Assembly (NCBI RefSeq): GCF_902859765.1
Contig: NZ_CADIJV010000003.1
Coordinates: 298,525 to 362,524, forward strand
DNA length: 64,000 nt
Source of the DNA: Achromobacter pulmonis
GTDB taxonomy: Bacteria > Pseudomonadota > Gammaproteobacteria > Burkholderiales > Burkholderiaceae_B
Direction of reading: 5' to 3'
This document shows, piece after piece, positions 48,088 through 57,355 of the stretch (positions within the stretch are counted from its first letter, which is position 1; each line of letters begins with the position of its first letter). The notes below the pieces were generated by a model. It had not been told where the DNA came from. It did not search any database and saw nothing but the letters and a program-made list of their open reading frames with translations. A program made the translations under genes and the position numbers.

Positions 48088-48888
48088 ATGACTACCGACA
48101 CGACTTTCATCACCACGGGCGACGGCGCCCGCATCGCTTACCGCTGGGACGGCGACGCCGGCCTGCCGGTGCTGGCCCTGTCCAACTCCATCGGCACCAC
48201 GCTGCGCATGTGGGACGACCTGGTGCCGGCGCTGGCGCGGCACTTCTGCGTGCTGCGCTTCGACACCCGCGGCCATGGCGATTCCAGCGTGCCGGCCGGC
48301 CCCTATTCGCTGGACCGGCTCGGCCGCGACGTGCTGGAGCTGTTCGATGCGCTGGGCGTGGAACGCGCCCACTTCCTCGGCCTGTCGCTGGGCGGCATCA
48401 TCGGCCAATGGCTGGGCGTGCATGCGCCGGACCGCATCGACCGCCTGATCCTGGCCAACACCTCGCCCTATCTCGGGCCCGCGCCGCAATGGGACGAGCG
48501 CATCGCCGCCACGCTGCAGGCGCCGGACATGAAGGAGTCCGCCGAGACCTTCCTGGCGAACTGGTTCCCGGCCGCGATGCTGCAGGCCGGCGGACCGGTC
48601 ATCGACACGTTCCGCGACATGCTGCTCAACACCGACCGGCACGGCCTGGCGGGCGCGTTCGCGGCGGTGCGCGATGCCGACCTGCGCCGCACCATCGCGC
48701 TGATCCCGCGGCCGACGCTGGTGATCGCGGGCCGTGACGACACCGTCACCGCCGCCAGCCATGGCGAGCAGATCGCCGCGACCGTGCCCGGCGCGCAATG
48801 GCGCCTGCTGGAGGCGGTGCACCTGTCCAACATCGAACAACCGGATGAATTCCGCGAAGCGGTGCTGGGGTTCCTACTGGCGCGCTGA
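48088..48888 (+). CDS. Alpha/beta hydrolase, 3-oxoadipate enol-lactonase type
   Basis: A 266-residue alpha/beta-hydrolase. The opening DGARIAYRWDGDAGLPVLAL and SNSIGTTLRMWDDLVPAL closely fit PcaD-like enol-lactonases; the nucleophile elbow is LGLSLGGIIGQ. The acid is in AGRDDTVTAA and the His in LEAVHLSNIEQP. Other pca genes are missing, so a real role in the beta-ketoadipate route is uncertain. It is divergent from a LysR gene, suggesting induction by its substrate. Confidence 0.82.
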   Translation: MTTDTTFITTGDGARIAYRWDGDAGLPVLALSNSIGTTLRMWDDLVPALARHFCVLRFDTRGHGDSSVPAGPYSLDRLGRDVLELFDALGVERAHFLGLSLGGIIGQWLGVHAPDRIDRLILANTSPYLGPAPQWDERIAATLQAPDMKESAETFLANWFPAAMLQAGGPVIDTFRDMLLNTDRHGLAGAFAAVRDADLRRTIALIPRPTLVIAGRDDTVTAASHGEQIAATVPGAQWRLLEAVHLSNIEQPDEFREAVLGFLLAR

Positions 48889-48924
48889 AGCCCGTGCTTG
48901 TCGCACCCGACGGCCCCGGCGCGC

Positions 48925-49821
48925 TCAGCGCAGGCTGCTGGGCACGGCGCCGAAACGGCGCCGGAAGGCCACCGAGAAATGCGCGGGCGCGTAGCCCACG
49001 TGCCAAGCCGCTTCGGACACGCTCAGGCCGCCGTTCAGGATCAGCTCGCGGCCGCGCGTCAGGCGCGTTTCCTGCAGATGGCGCGCCATGCTGACGCCGA
49101 AGGCGCGCTTGAACGCCAGGTCCAGCTGACGCGCGTTGAGCCCGAGTTCGCGCGCCAGCGCCGCGGGCGATGGCGCCTCGCGCAGATCGGCGGCCAGGCG
49201 GCGGTGCGCCTCGTGCGCCGCATCCAGTTCGCGGGCTGCGGCCACGGGCGACGCGGCGCCGCCAGCGGACAACGCCTGCCCGGCCTGGGCCAGGGCCACC
49301 GCCGCCAATTCCAGGCTCTTGGCCGCCAGATACAGCGCGCGCGCCGCGCCCTCGTAGGGGCAGACCCGCACCTGGGCCGCGACGCGCCGCGCCTCGCGGC
49401 CCGCCGCGCCGTGCCAGAAGACGGGGCCGTCGGCGCCCGCCGCGGGATCCAGGCCCCGCAGGAAATCAGGGTCGATGCCCAGTTCGTCGCGCAGTTGCCC
49501 CGCCGGCAACGTCGCCAGCGTAAATTGCTGGTCGACGCCGGCCTCGAACGCGTCGGCGCCGCGCGCCTGCCCCGGCGCCCAGGCCAGGCACAGCACTGGG
49601 CCGCGCAGGGCCAGCGACTGGCGGTCCTCGACCCGGCTGCTGACGCGCCCGTCGAGCAGGATGACCTTCAGGCCGAGATACAGGGCTTCTTCGCGCCATT
49701 CGGTGCGGCCACGGCGGAACACGCCGGCGCGCAGGCCGCGGCCGTTGGCGAGATCGAAGGCCGCGTCGATGCGGTGATAGTCGGCGGCGGCCGTAGCGCG
49801 GCTGGCGCGGGAATGGAACAT
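48925..49821 (-). CDS. AraC-family regulator, probably iron/siderophore-linked
   Basis: A 298-residue AraC protein. The C-terminal DNA-binding part has LARELGLNARQLDLAFKRAF, then GLSVSEAAWHVGYAPAHFSV and ends FRRRFGAVPSSLR. The N-terminal domain is Ala-rich and has no clear cupin motif. A Fur-box-like site lies 36 bp before its ATG, as in AlcR- and PchR-type activators of siderophore systems. The plausible target is the TonB receptor at 44657, but no siderophore synthesis gene is present here. Confidence 0.85.
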   Translation of the reverse strand: MFHSRASRATAAADYHRIDAAFDLANGRGLRAGVFRRGRTEWREEALYLGLKVILLDGRVSSRVEDRQSLALRGPVLCLAWAPGQARGADAFEAGVDQQFTLATLPAGQLRDELGIDPDFLRGLDPAAGADGPVFWHGAAGREARRVAAQVRVCPYEGAARALYLAAKSLELAAVALAQAGQALSAGGAASPVAAARELDAAHEAHRRLAADLREAPSPAALARELGLNARQLDLAFKRAFGVSMARHLQETRLTRGRELILNGGLSVSEAAWHVGYAPAHFSVAFRRRFGAVPSSLR

Positions 49822-49856
49822 GGGAAACGATCCGGGAGGACCGGACAGGCTTATTT

Positions 49857-49875
49857 GAGAATAATTATTATTACC
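49857..49875 (-). promoter_or_regulatory. Fur-box-like site before the AraC gene
   Basis: GAGAATAATTATTATTACC agrees with the Fur consensus at 14 of 19 positions by eye and stands out as an AT-only island in GC-rich surroundings. It is 36 bp upstream of the AraC start codon, consistent with iron repression. Confidence 0.65.
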
Positions 49876-49943
49876 CGTGCGCTGGCGGAACTCAATCCGG
49901 ACGCGTGCGCAGCCGGCGGCGCATCGTGGCGGCGCGCCCGGCG

Positions 49944-50846
49944 CTACTCCCCGGCTCGTTCCCAGCGCCGCTGGATCGCCTTGGCGGCCACCACGCCGTC
50001 CGCCATCGACGTGACCACGCAGGGACGCATGCGGTGGGCCACCTCGCCGATGGCGTAGATGTCCGGCACGCTGGTCTCGGCGGTGGCGAAATCGGTGCGG
50101 ATGTAGCCACGCTCGTCGCGCGCCAGCTGCAGGCCGTCGGCAAACGCCGCCTGCGGCTCCCAGCCGTAGAACACCAGGATCAGGTCATAGCGCTGGCCGT
50201 CGACGCTGCGCGTGGCCGGGTCGACCTGATACGGGCCGATGCGCACGCCTTCCTTGCCGGCGCGCAGCACCCATTGCTGCTGCGCCCGCACGCTGCGGGC
50301 GTACAGGTGCACCGCGCGGGCGCCGCGGTTGCGCACGTAGACGTAGTTCTCGAAAGCGTTGTCGCCGCCGCCCAGCACCGCCACCGACAGGCCGGAGTAG
50401 TCCTGCGCCACGATGGGCGAACCCGGCCCGATCAGCACGCCGGGCCAGCTGGAGCCGGGCGGATGTTCCGGAAAGCCCTTGGCACGCACGCCCGAGGCGA
50501 TCACCAGGGTGCGGCCGCGCACCTGCGATACGTCCCCATTGGTGCCGGAAAGCGTTGCCTCGATGCCGCCCTTGCACGGCCGCACGGCCGTCACCCGGGT
50601 GTCCAGGCGCAGCGGCACGCCCGCGGCGCGCACGCTGGTGTCGATGTTGGCGGCCACCTGTTCGCCGGTCATGCCGGGCAGCACCGCGATCCAGTCGTCG
50701 ACGAATGGGTTGCCCGCGCTCAGGCCGCCCAGGCGGCCGCCGGCCTCGACCAGCAGCGGCGCCAGGCCGAGCCGGGCCAGCCAGAGGGCGCAGGAGGCGC
50801 CGGCCGGGCCGCCCCCTACAATGACCGCATCGTGCATCTGTTGCAT
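49944..50846 (-). CDS. Thioredoxin-reductase-like NAD(P)H/FAD oxidoreductase lacking the CxxC
   Basis: A 300-residue two-dinucleotide-fold flavoprotein. The FAD loop is VIVGGGPAGASCA (about 9-20), the NAD(P) loop VAVLGGGDNAFENY (about 155-168), and the late FAD block VPDIYAIGEVAH. Where thioredoxin reductase has its redox CxxC (about 130-150) the sequence is GVLIGPGSPIVAQDYSG, with no cysteine. It therefore cannot act as a normal thioredoxin reductase; ferredoxin, flavodoxin or siderophore-iron reductases share this form. Its neighbour, an iron-linked AraC gene, is compatible with an iron role. Confidence 0.85.
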   Translation of the reverse strand: MQQMHDAVIVGGGPAGASCALWLARLGLAPLLVEAGGRLGGLSAGNPFVDDWIAVLPGMTGEQVAANIDTSVRAAGVPLRLDTRVTAVRPCKGGIEATLSGTNGDVSQVRGRTLVIASGVRAKGFPEHPPGSSWPGVLIGPGSPIVAQDYSGLSVAVLGGGDNAFENYVYVRNRGARAVHLYARSVRAQQQWVLRAGKEGVRIGPYQVDPATRSVDGQRYDLILVFYGWEPQAAFADGLQLARDERGYIRTDFATAETSVPDIYAIGEVAHRMRPCVVTSMADGVVAAKAIQRRWERAGE

Positions 50847-50969
50847 TTCATCCCTTGTTCGCCGTCGCCGCCCCCGCGCGGGCGCCCGGCCATGGCCGGA
50901 TTGTAGCCAGCGGACCCGGCCCGGTCCGCCGCCGCCTTACAATTCCGGGATTCCACCCAGGTTTTCATC

Positions 50970-51329
50970 ATGCCCACTCGCCGCATCATCCTTTCCGGGC
51001 TCGCGCTCGACGCCCGCATCGGCATCCTCGAACACGAACGCCGCGCGACCCAGCCGCTGCACGTCGATGCCGAATTCGACGTCGACATCCAGCGCTCGGT
51101 CGATGACCACGACATCCACAGCGTGCTGGACTACCGCCGCCTGCGCGAGGCCATCGTTGAGGAATGCACCCAGGCGCACGTGAACCTGATCGAAACCCTG
51201 GTGGAACAAGTCGCCGCGCGCCTGTTGGCCGACTTCCATGAAATCCGCTCGCTGCGCCTGCGCATCAGCAAGCCCATGGCCTTTTCCGACTGTGCGGCGG
51301 TGGGCGTGGAAATCCAGATCTCGCGTTGA
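50970..51329 (+). CDS. folB: Dihydroneopterin aldolase family protein
   Basis: A 119-residue FolB/FolX-type protein of normal length. It contains [20 protein letters not shown], the pterin-site N-terminal block, and the C-terminal [17 protein letters not shown] with the conserved Lys-Pro. FolB splits dihydroneopterin to make the pterin part of folate. It lies two bases before ttcA on the same strand, an operon-like arrangement, so both are probably transcribed together. Confidence 0.9.
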   Translation: MPTRRIILSGLALDARIGILEHERRATQPLHVDAEFDVDIQRSVDDHDIHSVLDYRRLREAIVEECTQAHVNLIETLVEQVAARLLADFHEIRSLRLRISKPMAFSDCAAVGVEIQISR

Positions 51330-51331
51330 CC

Positions 51332-52348
51332 ATGAACGATATCGCCTCCCCTGACATCCGCGCCGTGGCGGAAAACACCGATGCGGCGGCGCCGGCTGGC
51401 CCCGCCGCCGTGGCCGGCCCCGACGACAAGAAGGCCCGCCACGAAGGCAACAAGCTGACCAAGCGGCTGGCGCGCGAAACCACGCGCGCCATTTCCGACT
51501 ACAACATGATCGAGTCGGGCGACCGCGTGATGGTGTGCCTGTCGGGCGGCAAGGACTCCTACGCCATGCTGGACATCCTGCTCCAGCTGCAAAAGCGCGC
51601 GCCGTTCCCGTTCGAGCTGATCGCGGTCAACCTCGACCAGAAGCAGCCCGGCTTTCCCGCCGACATCCTGCCGCGCTACCTCACCGAGCTGGGCGTGAAG
51701 TTCCACATCGAGACCCAGGACACCTACTCCATCGTCACGCGCGTGCTCGAAGAGGGCAAGACGATGTGCTCGCTCTGTTCGCGCCTGCGCCGCGGCATCC
51801 TTTACCGCGTGGCCTCGGAGCTGGGCGCCACCAAGATCGCGCTCGGCCATCACCGCGACGACATCCTGGGCACCTTCTTCCTGAACCTGTTCTACGGCGG
51901 CAAGGCCAAGGGCATGCCGCCCAAGCTGGTGTCCGATGACGGCCGCCACACCGTCATCCGGCCGCTGGCCTACGTGCCGGAAACCGACCTGATCGCCTAC
52001 GCCGAACTCAAGCAGTTCCCGATCATCCCCTGCAACCTGTGCGGCTCCCAGGAAAACCTGAAGCGCAAGGAAGTCGGCCGCATGATCAAGGAATGGGACC
52101 GGCAACATCCGGGCCGTTCATGGAACGTCTTCAACGCGCTCTCGCGGGTAGTGCCGTCGCACCTGATGGACCGCGACCTGTTCGATTTCGTCGGCCTCAA
52201 GCCGACCGGGGTGCCGGATGCCAATGGCGACACGGCATTCGACGCGGTCGATCCGTCGGCGGCAACCGACGAGGCCTGTGGCGATACGCCCGCCACGCCG
52301 GATGCGGCCGGCATCGTCGAAAAGAAAGTCATCTTCACCCGCGGCTGA
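51332..52348 (+). CDS. ttcA: tRNA 2-thiocytidine biosynthesis protein TtcA
   Basis: A 338-residue PP-loop ATPase that thiolates cytidine 32 of tRNA with an iron-sulfur cluster. The PP loop is [12 protein letters not shown] (SGGKDS at 71-76), and the two CxxC pairs are [11 protein letters not shown] (Cys146, Cys149) and IPCNLCGSQ (Cys234, Cys237). It has a polar, Ala-rich N-terminal extension of about 35 residues and a C-terminal tail of about 50 residues, both beyond the family core. ATG 51332 begins right after the folB stop. Confidence 0.94.
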   Translation: MNDIASPDIRAVAENTDAAAPAGPAAVAGPDDKKARHEGNKLTKRLARETTRAISDYNMIESGDRVMVCLSGGKDSYAMLDILLQLQKRAPFPFELIAVNLDQKQPGFPADILPRYLTELGVKFHIETQDTYSIVTRVLEEGKTMCSLCSRLRRGILYRVASELGATKIALGHHRDDILGTFFLNLFYGGKAKGMPPKLVSDDGRHTVIRPLAYVPETDLIAYAELKQFPIIPCNLCGSQENLKRKEVGRMIKEWDRQHPGRSWNVFNALSRVVPSHLMDRDLFDFVGLKPTGVPDANGDTAFDAVDPSAATDEACGDTPATPDAAGIVEKKVIFTRG

Positions 52349-52380
52349 ACGCCGCCCCGCGCGCGCCGAACGCGCACGGC

Positions 52381-52426
52381 AAAAGGCCCCGAAGACCCAC
52401 CCGCCGGTGGATTTTCGGGGCCTTTT
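52381..52426. terminator. Bidirectional terminator between ttcA and the dehydrogenase gene
   Basis: AAAAGGCCCCGAA (52381-52393) pairs with TTCGGGGCCTTTT (52414-52426); the loop contains a smaller CCACCCGCCGGTGG hairpin. It serves both the plus-strand folB-ttcA transcript and the minus-strand gene that ends at 52439. Confidence 0.93.
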
Positions 52427-52438
52427 CGTCGAGCCGGC

Positions 52439-53395
52439 TCAGGCGTTCAACACCCGCACCGGCTGACCGTCACGCCAGGCCTTCACGGCCTCCAACGCGT
52501 TGCGGTAGAAGGCCTCGAAGTTCTCGCGGCTGACATAGCCCAGGTGTGGCGTCAGGATGACATTGTCCAGGTCGCGCACGCTGTCGGTTGGCGATAGCGG
52601 CTCTTCCGGATACACGTCCAGGCCGGCGCCGGCGATGCGGAACTTCACCAGCGCGTCCATCAACGCCTCCTGGTCCACCAGTCCGGCGCGCGAGGTGTTC
52701 ACCAGGTAGGCGGTCGGCTTCATCGCGGCCAACGCGGCGGCATCGACGATATGGCGGCTGCGCTCGGACAGGATCAGATGCAGGCTGACCACGTCGGAGG
52801 TCGAGAACAGTTCGTGCTTGTCGACCCGCGTGACGCCGGCCTCGCGGGCGCGCTCGTCGGTCAGGTTGGGGCTCCAGGCCACCACGTCCATGCCGAAGGC
52901 CAGCCCGACCCTGGCCACCGCGGCGCCCAGCTTGCCCAGCCCCAGCACGCCGAGCCGCTTGCCGGCCAGGGGTTCGGGCATGCCGGTCTGCCACATGCCG
53001 CGGCGCATTGCCGCGTCTTCGGCGGGCAAGTGCTTGAACAGGCCCAGGATATGGGCCCAGGCCAGTTCGGCGGTGGCGGTGCTGGCGTCAGCGCTGCCCG
53101 GCGCGCCGCTGACCACGATGCCCTGCGCGGCACAGGCCGGCAGGTCGATGGCGTTGTTGCGCATGCCGGTGGTGACCAGCAGGCGCAGGTTCGGCAGCGC
53201 GCGGATGCGGCCGGCGGGGAACGGCGTGCGTTCGCGCATGGCCACGATCACGTCGAAGGGTTCGAGCGTCGCGTCGACCTGGTCATCGGGGATGAAGTTG
53301 TTGAAGATCCGCACTTCGGCATCGCCGCCGAGGGATTCCCAATCCGCGTAGCGCTTGGCGACGTCGTGGTAATCGTCGAGTATTGCGATTTTCAA
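52439..53395 (-). CDS. D-isomer-specific 2-hydroxyacid dehydrogenase
   Basis: A 318-residue NAD-dependent dehydrogenase. The Rossmann loop is LGVLGLGKLGAAVA (GLGKLG at about 152-157). Catalytic residues are visible: Arg236 in NTSRAGLVDQ, Glu265 in DVYPEEPLSP and His284 in LTPHLGYVSR. Close relatives are annotated as phosphoglycerate or glyoxylate/hydroxypyruvate reductases; the substrate cannot be read from the sequence. There is no ACT domain, so it is not the regulated SerA form. Confidence 0.92.
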   Translation of the reverse strand: MKIAILDDYHDVAKRYADWESLGGDAEVRIFNNFIPDDQVDATLEPFDVIVAMRERTPFPAGRIRALPNLRLLVTTGMRNNAIDLPACAAQGIVVSGAPGSADASTATAELAWAHILGLFKHLPAEDAAMRRGMWQTGMPEPLAGKRLGVLGLGKLGAAVARVGLAFGMDVVAWSPNLTDERAREAGVTRVDKHELFSTSDVVSLHLILSERSRHIVDAAALAAMKPTAYLVNTSRAGLVDQEALMDALVKFRIAGAGLDVYPEEPLSPTDSVRDLDNVILTPHLGYVSRENFEAFYRNALEAVKAWRDGQPVRVLNA

Positions 53396-53458
53396 GTCTG
53401 TCTCCGGGTGGCGTGGCGCTTGCCGCGCCAGCCGCCCGGCCGACGCGACCCGCGCCGG

Positions 53459-54259
53459 TCAGTTCAATCGTGCCTTGAGCTGGTCCAGCGGCAGTGCGCC
53501 GCTGATGCGCGAGCCGTCGGCAAAAAACAGGGTCGGGGTGCCGCGCACCATCAGTTGCTTGCCCAGCGCCAGCAGCTTGTCCTCGGGCACGCTGCAATCG
53601 GCGGCGGCCGGCTTCTTGCCGCGCAGCATCCAGTCATCCCAGGCCTGGCCCGGGTCCGAGGCGCACCAGACATCGCGCACCTTGGTATTGGAGTCCGGCG
53701 ACAGGATTGGATAGAGGAAGGTGTAGACGGTGATGTTGTCAACGTCTTCCAGCGTCTTGCGCAGCTGCTTGCAGTAGCCGCAGTTGGGATCTTCGAAAAT
53801 CGCGACCTTGCGCGAACCGTCGCCCTTGACCTGCTTGAGGGCCAGGTCCAGCGGCAGCTGATCGAACGGGATCGAACCGAGCTTTTCCTGCGACTCGCGC
53901 GTGACGTCGCGGCGCGTCATGGCGTCGATCAGCGGCCCTTCCATGACCCAGGTCACTTTTTCATCGGTGTAGATCAGGTCCATGCCCACCTGCACCTCGA
54001 ACAGCCCATAGGGCGTGCGGCGCACCGCGGTCACGTCCATGCCGGTGAAGCGCTGCCGGAAACGGTCCTTGACCGCGTCCGCCACCGGGTCCGCCGGCGC
54101 CACCTGGGTGGTGGCATAGCGCTTGCTGCCCTTGTCCGTCTGGCCGACCGCAGTGGTGGAGACGGATTTGTCGCCGGCGGCGTGCGCCAGGGCGCCGGAC
54201 AGGCCCAGACCCGCGGCCATGCAACTGGCGGCCAATACGGCGGGGAAACGGAAATTCAT
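53459..54259 (-). CDS. dsbC: Thiol:disulfide interchange protein DsbC
   Basis: A 266-residue periplasmic disulfide isomerase. Signal peptide MNFRFPAVLAASCMAAGLGL with cleavage near AHAA; a dimerisation domain follows (about 55-110). The thioredoxin-fold active site is EDPNCGYCKQL (Cys160, Cys163), and a structural Cys pair appears as Cys199 and Cys222. The cis-Pro lies in RGTPTLFFADGS. It corrects wrong disulfides in exported proteins. It is 145 bp from ubiH, with a hairpin in between. Confidence 0.94.
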   Translation of the reverse strand: MNFRFPAVLAASCMAAGLGLSGALAHAAGDKSVSTTAVGQTDKGSKRYATTQVAPADPVADAVKDRFRQRFTGMDVTAVRRTPYGLFEVQVGMDLIYTDEKVTWVMEGPLIDAMTRRDVTRESQEKLGSIPFDQLPLDLALKQVKGDGSRKVAIFEDPNCGYCKQLRKTLEDVDNITVYTFLYPILSPDSNTKVRDVWCASDPGQAWDDWMLRGKKPAAADCSVPEDKLLALGKQLMVRGTPTLFFADGSRISGALPLDQLKARLN

Positions 54260-54316
54260 GCGGACTCCTGTTTGGATCGTGACATATCGCGGTCTACGGC
54301 CGAAAGCGTAACCGAT

Positions 54317-54340
54317 GCATTCCCCGCGCCGCGGGAATGC
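54317..54340 (-). terminator. Hairpin between ubiH and dsbC
   Basis: GCATTCCCCGC pairs with GCGGGAATGC across 54317-54340 with one bulged base. There is no T tract; it may end or protect the mltA-ubiH transcript or punctuate the gap before dsbC. Confidence 0.4.
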
Positions 54341-54404
54341 GCGCCCGGGGGAGCCGGAATCAGACCTGCCGGCCGCCGCCGGGTTCCACGCCGGCGGCTG
54401 ATGC

Positions 54405-55574
54405 TCAGTTGGTCGACGCCCCGGCGATCAGGCGCCGCTTGATCAACGGCGCGCGCTCGACCCAATGCATGCCGGCGTTGCGCAGCCAGGCCAGCGGCGT
54501 GGCGCGCGAGCCGAACAGCTTGTGCAGGCCGTCGGTGGCCAGCCGCAGGGCCAGCACCGGCTCGGCGCGGGCGCGCTGGTAGCGGTGCAGCACCCGCAGG
54601 TCGCCGGCCTGGCGGTAGGACTCGCGCCCGGCCACGGTGCGCGCCAGCGCCTCGACGTCGCCCAGGCCCAGGTTCAGCCCCTGCCCCGCCAGCGGATGCA
54701 GGCGGTGGGCGGCGTCGCCGGCCAGCGCGATGCCAGGCGCCACCATCTGCGCGCGTTCCAGCGTCAGCGGGAAGCCATGCAGCTTGCTGCGCACCTTCAG
54801 GCGGCCCAACCGGCCCTGCGCCGCGTGCTCCAGCAGCGACTCCAGCCGGGGCGCCTGCGCGTCGGGGGGCAAGGCCAGCAATTCCCGCGCCTGCGCGTCG
54901 CGCATCGACCAGACCATCGACACCTGCGGACCGTCGGCCGTATCCGGCAGCGGCAGCAGCGCCAGCACGCCGTCGTCGCGGAACCACTGGAAGGCGGTGC
55001 CCTGGTGGGCGCGCTCGGCGTCCAGGTTCACCACCAGCCCGGTGTCGTTGTAGGAGACCGCATCGTGCTTGAGGCCGGCGGCGGTGCGCAGCGGCGAGGC
55101 CGCGCCATCGGCGCCGACGAACAATTCGGCCTGGATGCGCGCGCCGCTCTCGGTTTCCACCGTGCCGGCCTGGTAGCCGGTGCAGCGGTCTTCCAGCCAG
55201 GGGATGCCGAACATGCGCACCGCCTGGATCAGCACCCGCTCGATTTCGCCGGATTCGACGATCCAGGCCAATTGCGGCAGCGCCGCCTGCCAGGCGTTCA
55301 GGTGCACCAGGCCGTCGGCGTCGCCATGGATCTCCATGGCCTGCACCGGCGTCAGGCGGGCCGACGGCATCGCCTCCCACACGCCCAGCTCGGCCAGGAA
55401 ACGCTGGCTGGCGGGCGAAATGGCGTAGACGCGCGCATGGTAATGGTTGGGATCGGCCGGCGGCACGGTCACGCGCGGCGCCAGCAGGGCCACGCGCTGG
55501 CCGCGGCGGGCCAGCGCCAGGGCCGAGGACAGGCCGACGATGCCGGCCCCGCAAACCACGATCTGGTGTGTCAT
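54405..55574 (-). CDS. ubiH: UbiH/UbiF/COQ6-family FAD-dependent hydroxylase
   Basis: A 389-residue flavin monooxygenase of the ubiquinone pathway. The FAD loop is IVVCGAGIVGLSSALALARR, the second conserved block is FVGADGAASPLR and the third LAGDAAHRLHPLAGQGLNLG; the last is diagnostic of UbiH-type enzymes. Which ring position is hydroxylated cannot be decided. ATG 55574 overlaps the mltA stop codon (ATGA), so the two genes are translationally coupled. Confidence 0.88.
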   Translation of the reverse strand: MTHQIVVCGAGIVGLSSALALARRGQRVALLAPRVTVPPADPNHYHARVYAISPASQRFLAELGVWEAMPSARLTPVQAMEIHGDADGLVHLNAWQAALPQLAWIVESGEIERVLIQAVRMFGIPWLEDRCTGYQAGTVETESGARIQAELFVGADGAASPLRTAAGLKHDAVSYNDTGLVVNLDAERAHQGTAFQWFRDDGVLALLPLPDTADGPQVSMVWSMRDAQARELLALPPDAQAPRLESLLEHAAQGRLGRLKVRSKLHGFPLTLERAQMVAPGIALAGDAAHRLHPLAGQGLNLGLGDVEALARTVAGRESYRQAGDLRVLHRYQRARAEPVLALRLATDGLHKLFGSRATPLAWLRNAGMHWVERAPLIKRRLIAGASTN

Positions 55575-56872
55575 CTTGCGCTCGGCTCCCCGGCCTGTTT
55601 CGGCCACAGCAGCCACATCTGGCCGCGTTGCTTCATGCGTCCGGCCTGCTGGCCGGCCTCATCGCCGAAGCCCCAGTAGAAGTCGGCGCGCGCCGCGCCG
55701 CGGATGGCGGTGCCGGTGTCCTGCGCGAACACCAGGCGCTGCAGCGGCCGGTCGGAAGCCGGGAAGGTGGTGGCCAGGAACACCGGCGTGCCCAGCGGCA
55801 CGAAACCGGCGTCCACCGCGATGGCGCGTTTCGGCGCCAGGTTGACGCCATAGGCGCCCTTGGGCCCGAGTTCGGGGTCGATCACCGGCTCTTCGCGGAA
55901 GAACACCACGGCCGGGTTGGCATTGAGCATTTCGGGCACGCGCTTGGGATTGCGCCGGGCCCAGGCGCGGATGTTCTGCATCGAGGCCTGGTCGGCGGAC
56001 AGTTCGCCGCGCTCGGCCAGCCAGCGGCCGATGGATACGTAGGGCTGGCCGTTGTGGTCGGCGTAGGCCACGCGGATGGTCTTGCCGCTGTCGGGGCCGT
56101 CGGTCAGCAGCACGCGGCCCGAGCCCTGCACCTGCAGGAAGAAATTGTCGACCGGGTCGTCCACCCACACCACTACCGGCGGGCGGCGGCCGGAGGCCTC
56201 GATGGCGGCGCGGGTGTCGTAGGGCACGACGCGCTTGCCTTCGAGCTTGCCGCGCACACGCTTGCCGGCCAGGTCGGGGTAGACCGAGCCCAGGTCGATG
56301 GTCAGCAGGTCGGCCGGCACCGCGTACAGCGGCCATTGGTAGTTGCCGCCCTGGCGGCGCGAGCCGCGCACCAACGGCTCGTAATAGCCAGTGACGGTAT
56401 TGGTGGCCGGCTTGCCGTCGGCCGTGTTCAGGCGCCACGGTTGCAGATAGGTCTGCAGGAAGCGGCGCACGCCCTCGGGATCGTTGGCGGCCGGCGCCCG
56501 CGACGGGTCGGCCGCAGCGGCACAGACCGGCTGCCAGGCGCGCGGCGTGGCGCGCGCGGGCGCGGCCAGGTTGCCGCTGGTCGGGCGCATCAGCCCCTTG
56601 CAGTTGCGCAGGAACAGGGGCCAGAACTGGCTCAGGTCGTCGCTGCTCCAGCCCGGCATCTCGGCCCAGGTGCCGGCCTTGTACTTGCCGGCCAGGGCGC
56701 GCGGCGGCGTATCGGGCAGGGCCGACAGCGCCGGCACCACCAGCGGGCCGTCGACGGCCGCGGGGCGGGCGCCGGGCGCGCCGGGCCCGCCGGACTCGGG
56801 CGGGATCTCTGAAGGGGTGGTACACGCCGCCAGCAGGACCGACAGCACGGACAGGCTAAGAATGCGCTTCAT
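55571..56872 (-). CDS. mltA: Membrane-bound lytic murein transglycosylase A
   Basis: A 433-residue outer-membrane lipoprotein that cleaves peptidoglycan to 1,6-anhydromuropeptides. The lipobox is LLAAC with Cys17, after MKRILSLSVLSV. The MltA domain shows VTGYYEPLVRGSRRQGG, and the C-terminal 3D domain holds the catalytic Asp in FAQDTGTAIRGAARADFYWG. It ends in an ATGA overlap with ubiH, and is preceded by apaG on the same strand. Confidence 0.94.
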   Translation of the reverse strand: MKRILSLSVLSVLLAACTTPSEIPPESGGPGAPGARPAAVDGPLVVPALSALPDTPPRALAGKYKAGTWAEMPGWSSDDLSQFWPLFLRNCKGLMRPTSGNLAAPARATPRAWQPVCAAAADPSRAPAANDPEGVRRFLQTYLQPWRLNTADGKPATNTVTGYYEPLVRGSRRQGGNYQWPLYAVPADLLTIDLGSVYPDLAGKRVRGKLEGKRVVPYDTRAAIEASGRRPPVVVWVDDPVDNFFLQVQGSGRVLLTDGPDSGKTIRVAYADHNGQPYVSIGRWLAERGELSADQASMQNIRAWARRNPKRVPEMLNANPAVVFFREEPVIDPELGPKGAYGVNLAPKRAIAVDAGFVPLGTPVFLATTFPASDRPLQRLVFAQDTGTAIRGAARADFYWGFGDEAGQQAGRMKQRGQMWLLWPKQAGEPSAR

Positions 56873-56911
56873 GAGCAGATGGAAAACCGTACAACGTATG
56901 GCCGCGTCCCG

Positions 56912-57286
56912 TCAGTGCAGGGTGCGCGGCATGGCCAGGACGAATTCGGAAATCGGCACTTCGAACGGAATGCCGTTCTCGCCGACGCAATGATAGGTGC
57001 CGCGCATCGTGCCGACCGGCGTGGGCAGCGGGCAGCCGCTGGTGTATTCGAAGGTCTCGCCCGGCGCCAGCAGCGGCTGCTGGCCCACCACGCCCAGCCC
57101 GCGCACTTCCTGCACGCGCTGGTTGCCATCGGTGATAATCCAGTGGCGGCTGATCACCTGGGCCGGATGCTCACCGGTGTTGGTGATGCGCACGGTATAG
57201 GCGAACACGAACTGCTGTTCGCCGGGATCGGACTGTTCAGGCACGAAGCGCGGAGTGACAGAGACGCTCAGGTCGTAGGGTTTCAC
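56912..57286 (-). CDS. apaG: ApaG family protein
   Basis: A 124-residue protein with a fibronectin-III-like fold. Recognisable blocks are FAYTVRITNTGEHPAQVISR and GLGVVGQQPLLAPGETFEYT, then GTMRGTYHCVGENG. Start set at GTG 57286, which follows AGGAAAGGA and gives the usual length; the ATG at 57328 overlaps the rpe promoter region. The biochemical role remains unclear in the family. It is 40 bp before mltA on the same strand. Confidence 0.92.
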   Translation of the reverse strand: MKPYDLSVSVTPRFVPEQSDPGEQQFVFAYTVRITNTGEHPAQVISRHWIITDGNQRVQEVRGLGVVGQQPLLAPGETFEYTSGCPLPTPVGTMRGTYHCVGENGIPFEVPISEFVLAMPRTLH

Positions 57287-57355
57287 AGTCCTTTCCTGTG
57301 TGGCACGAGCAAGCTGCAATAATGGCACATTATGCCCTTACCCACCCCGAACGCC

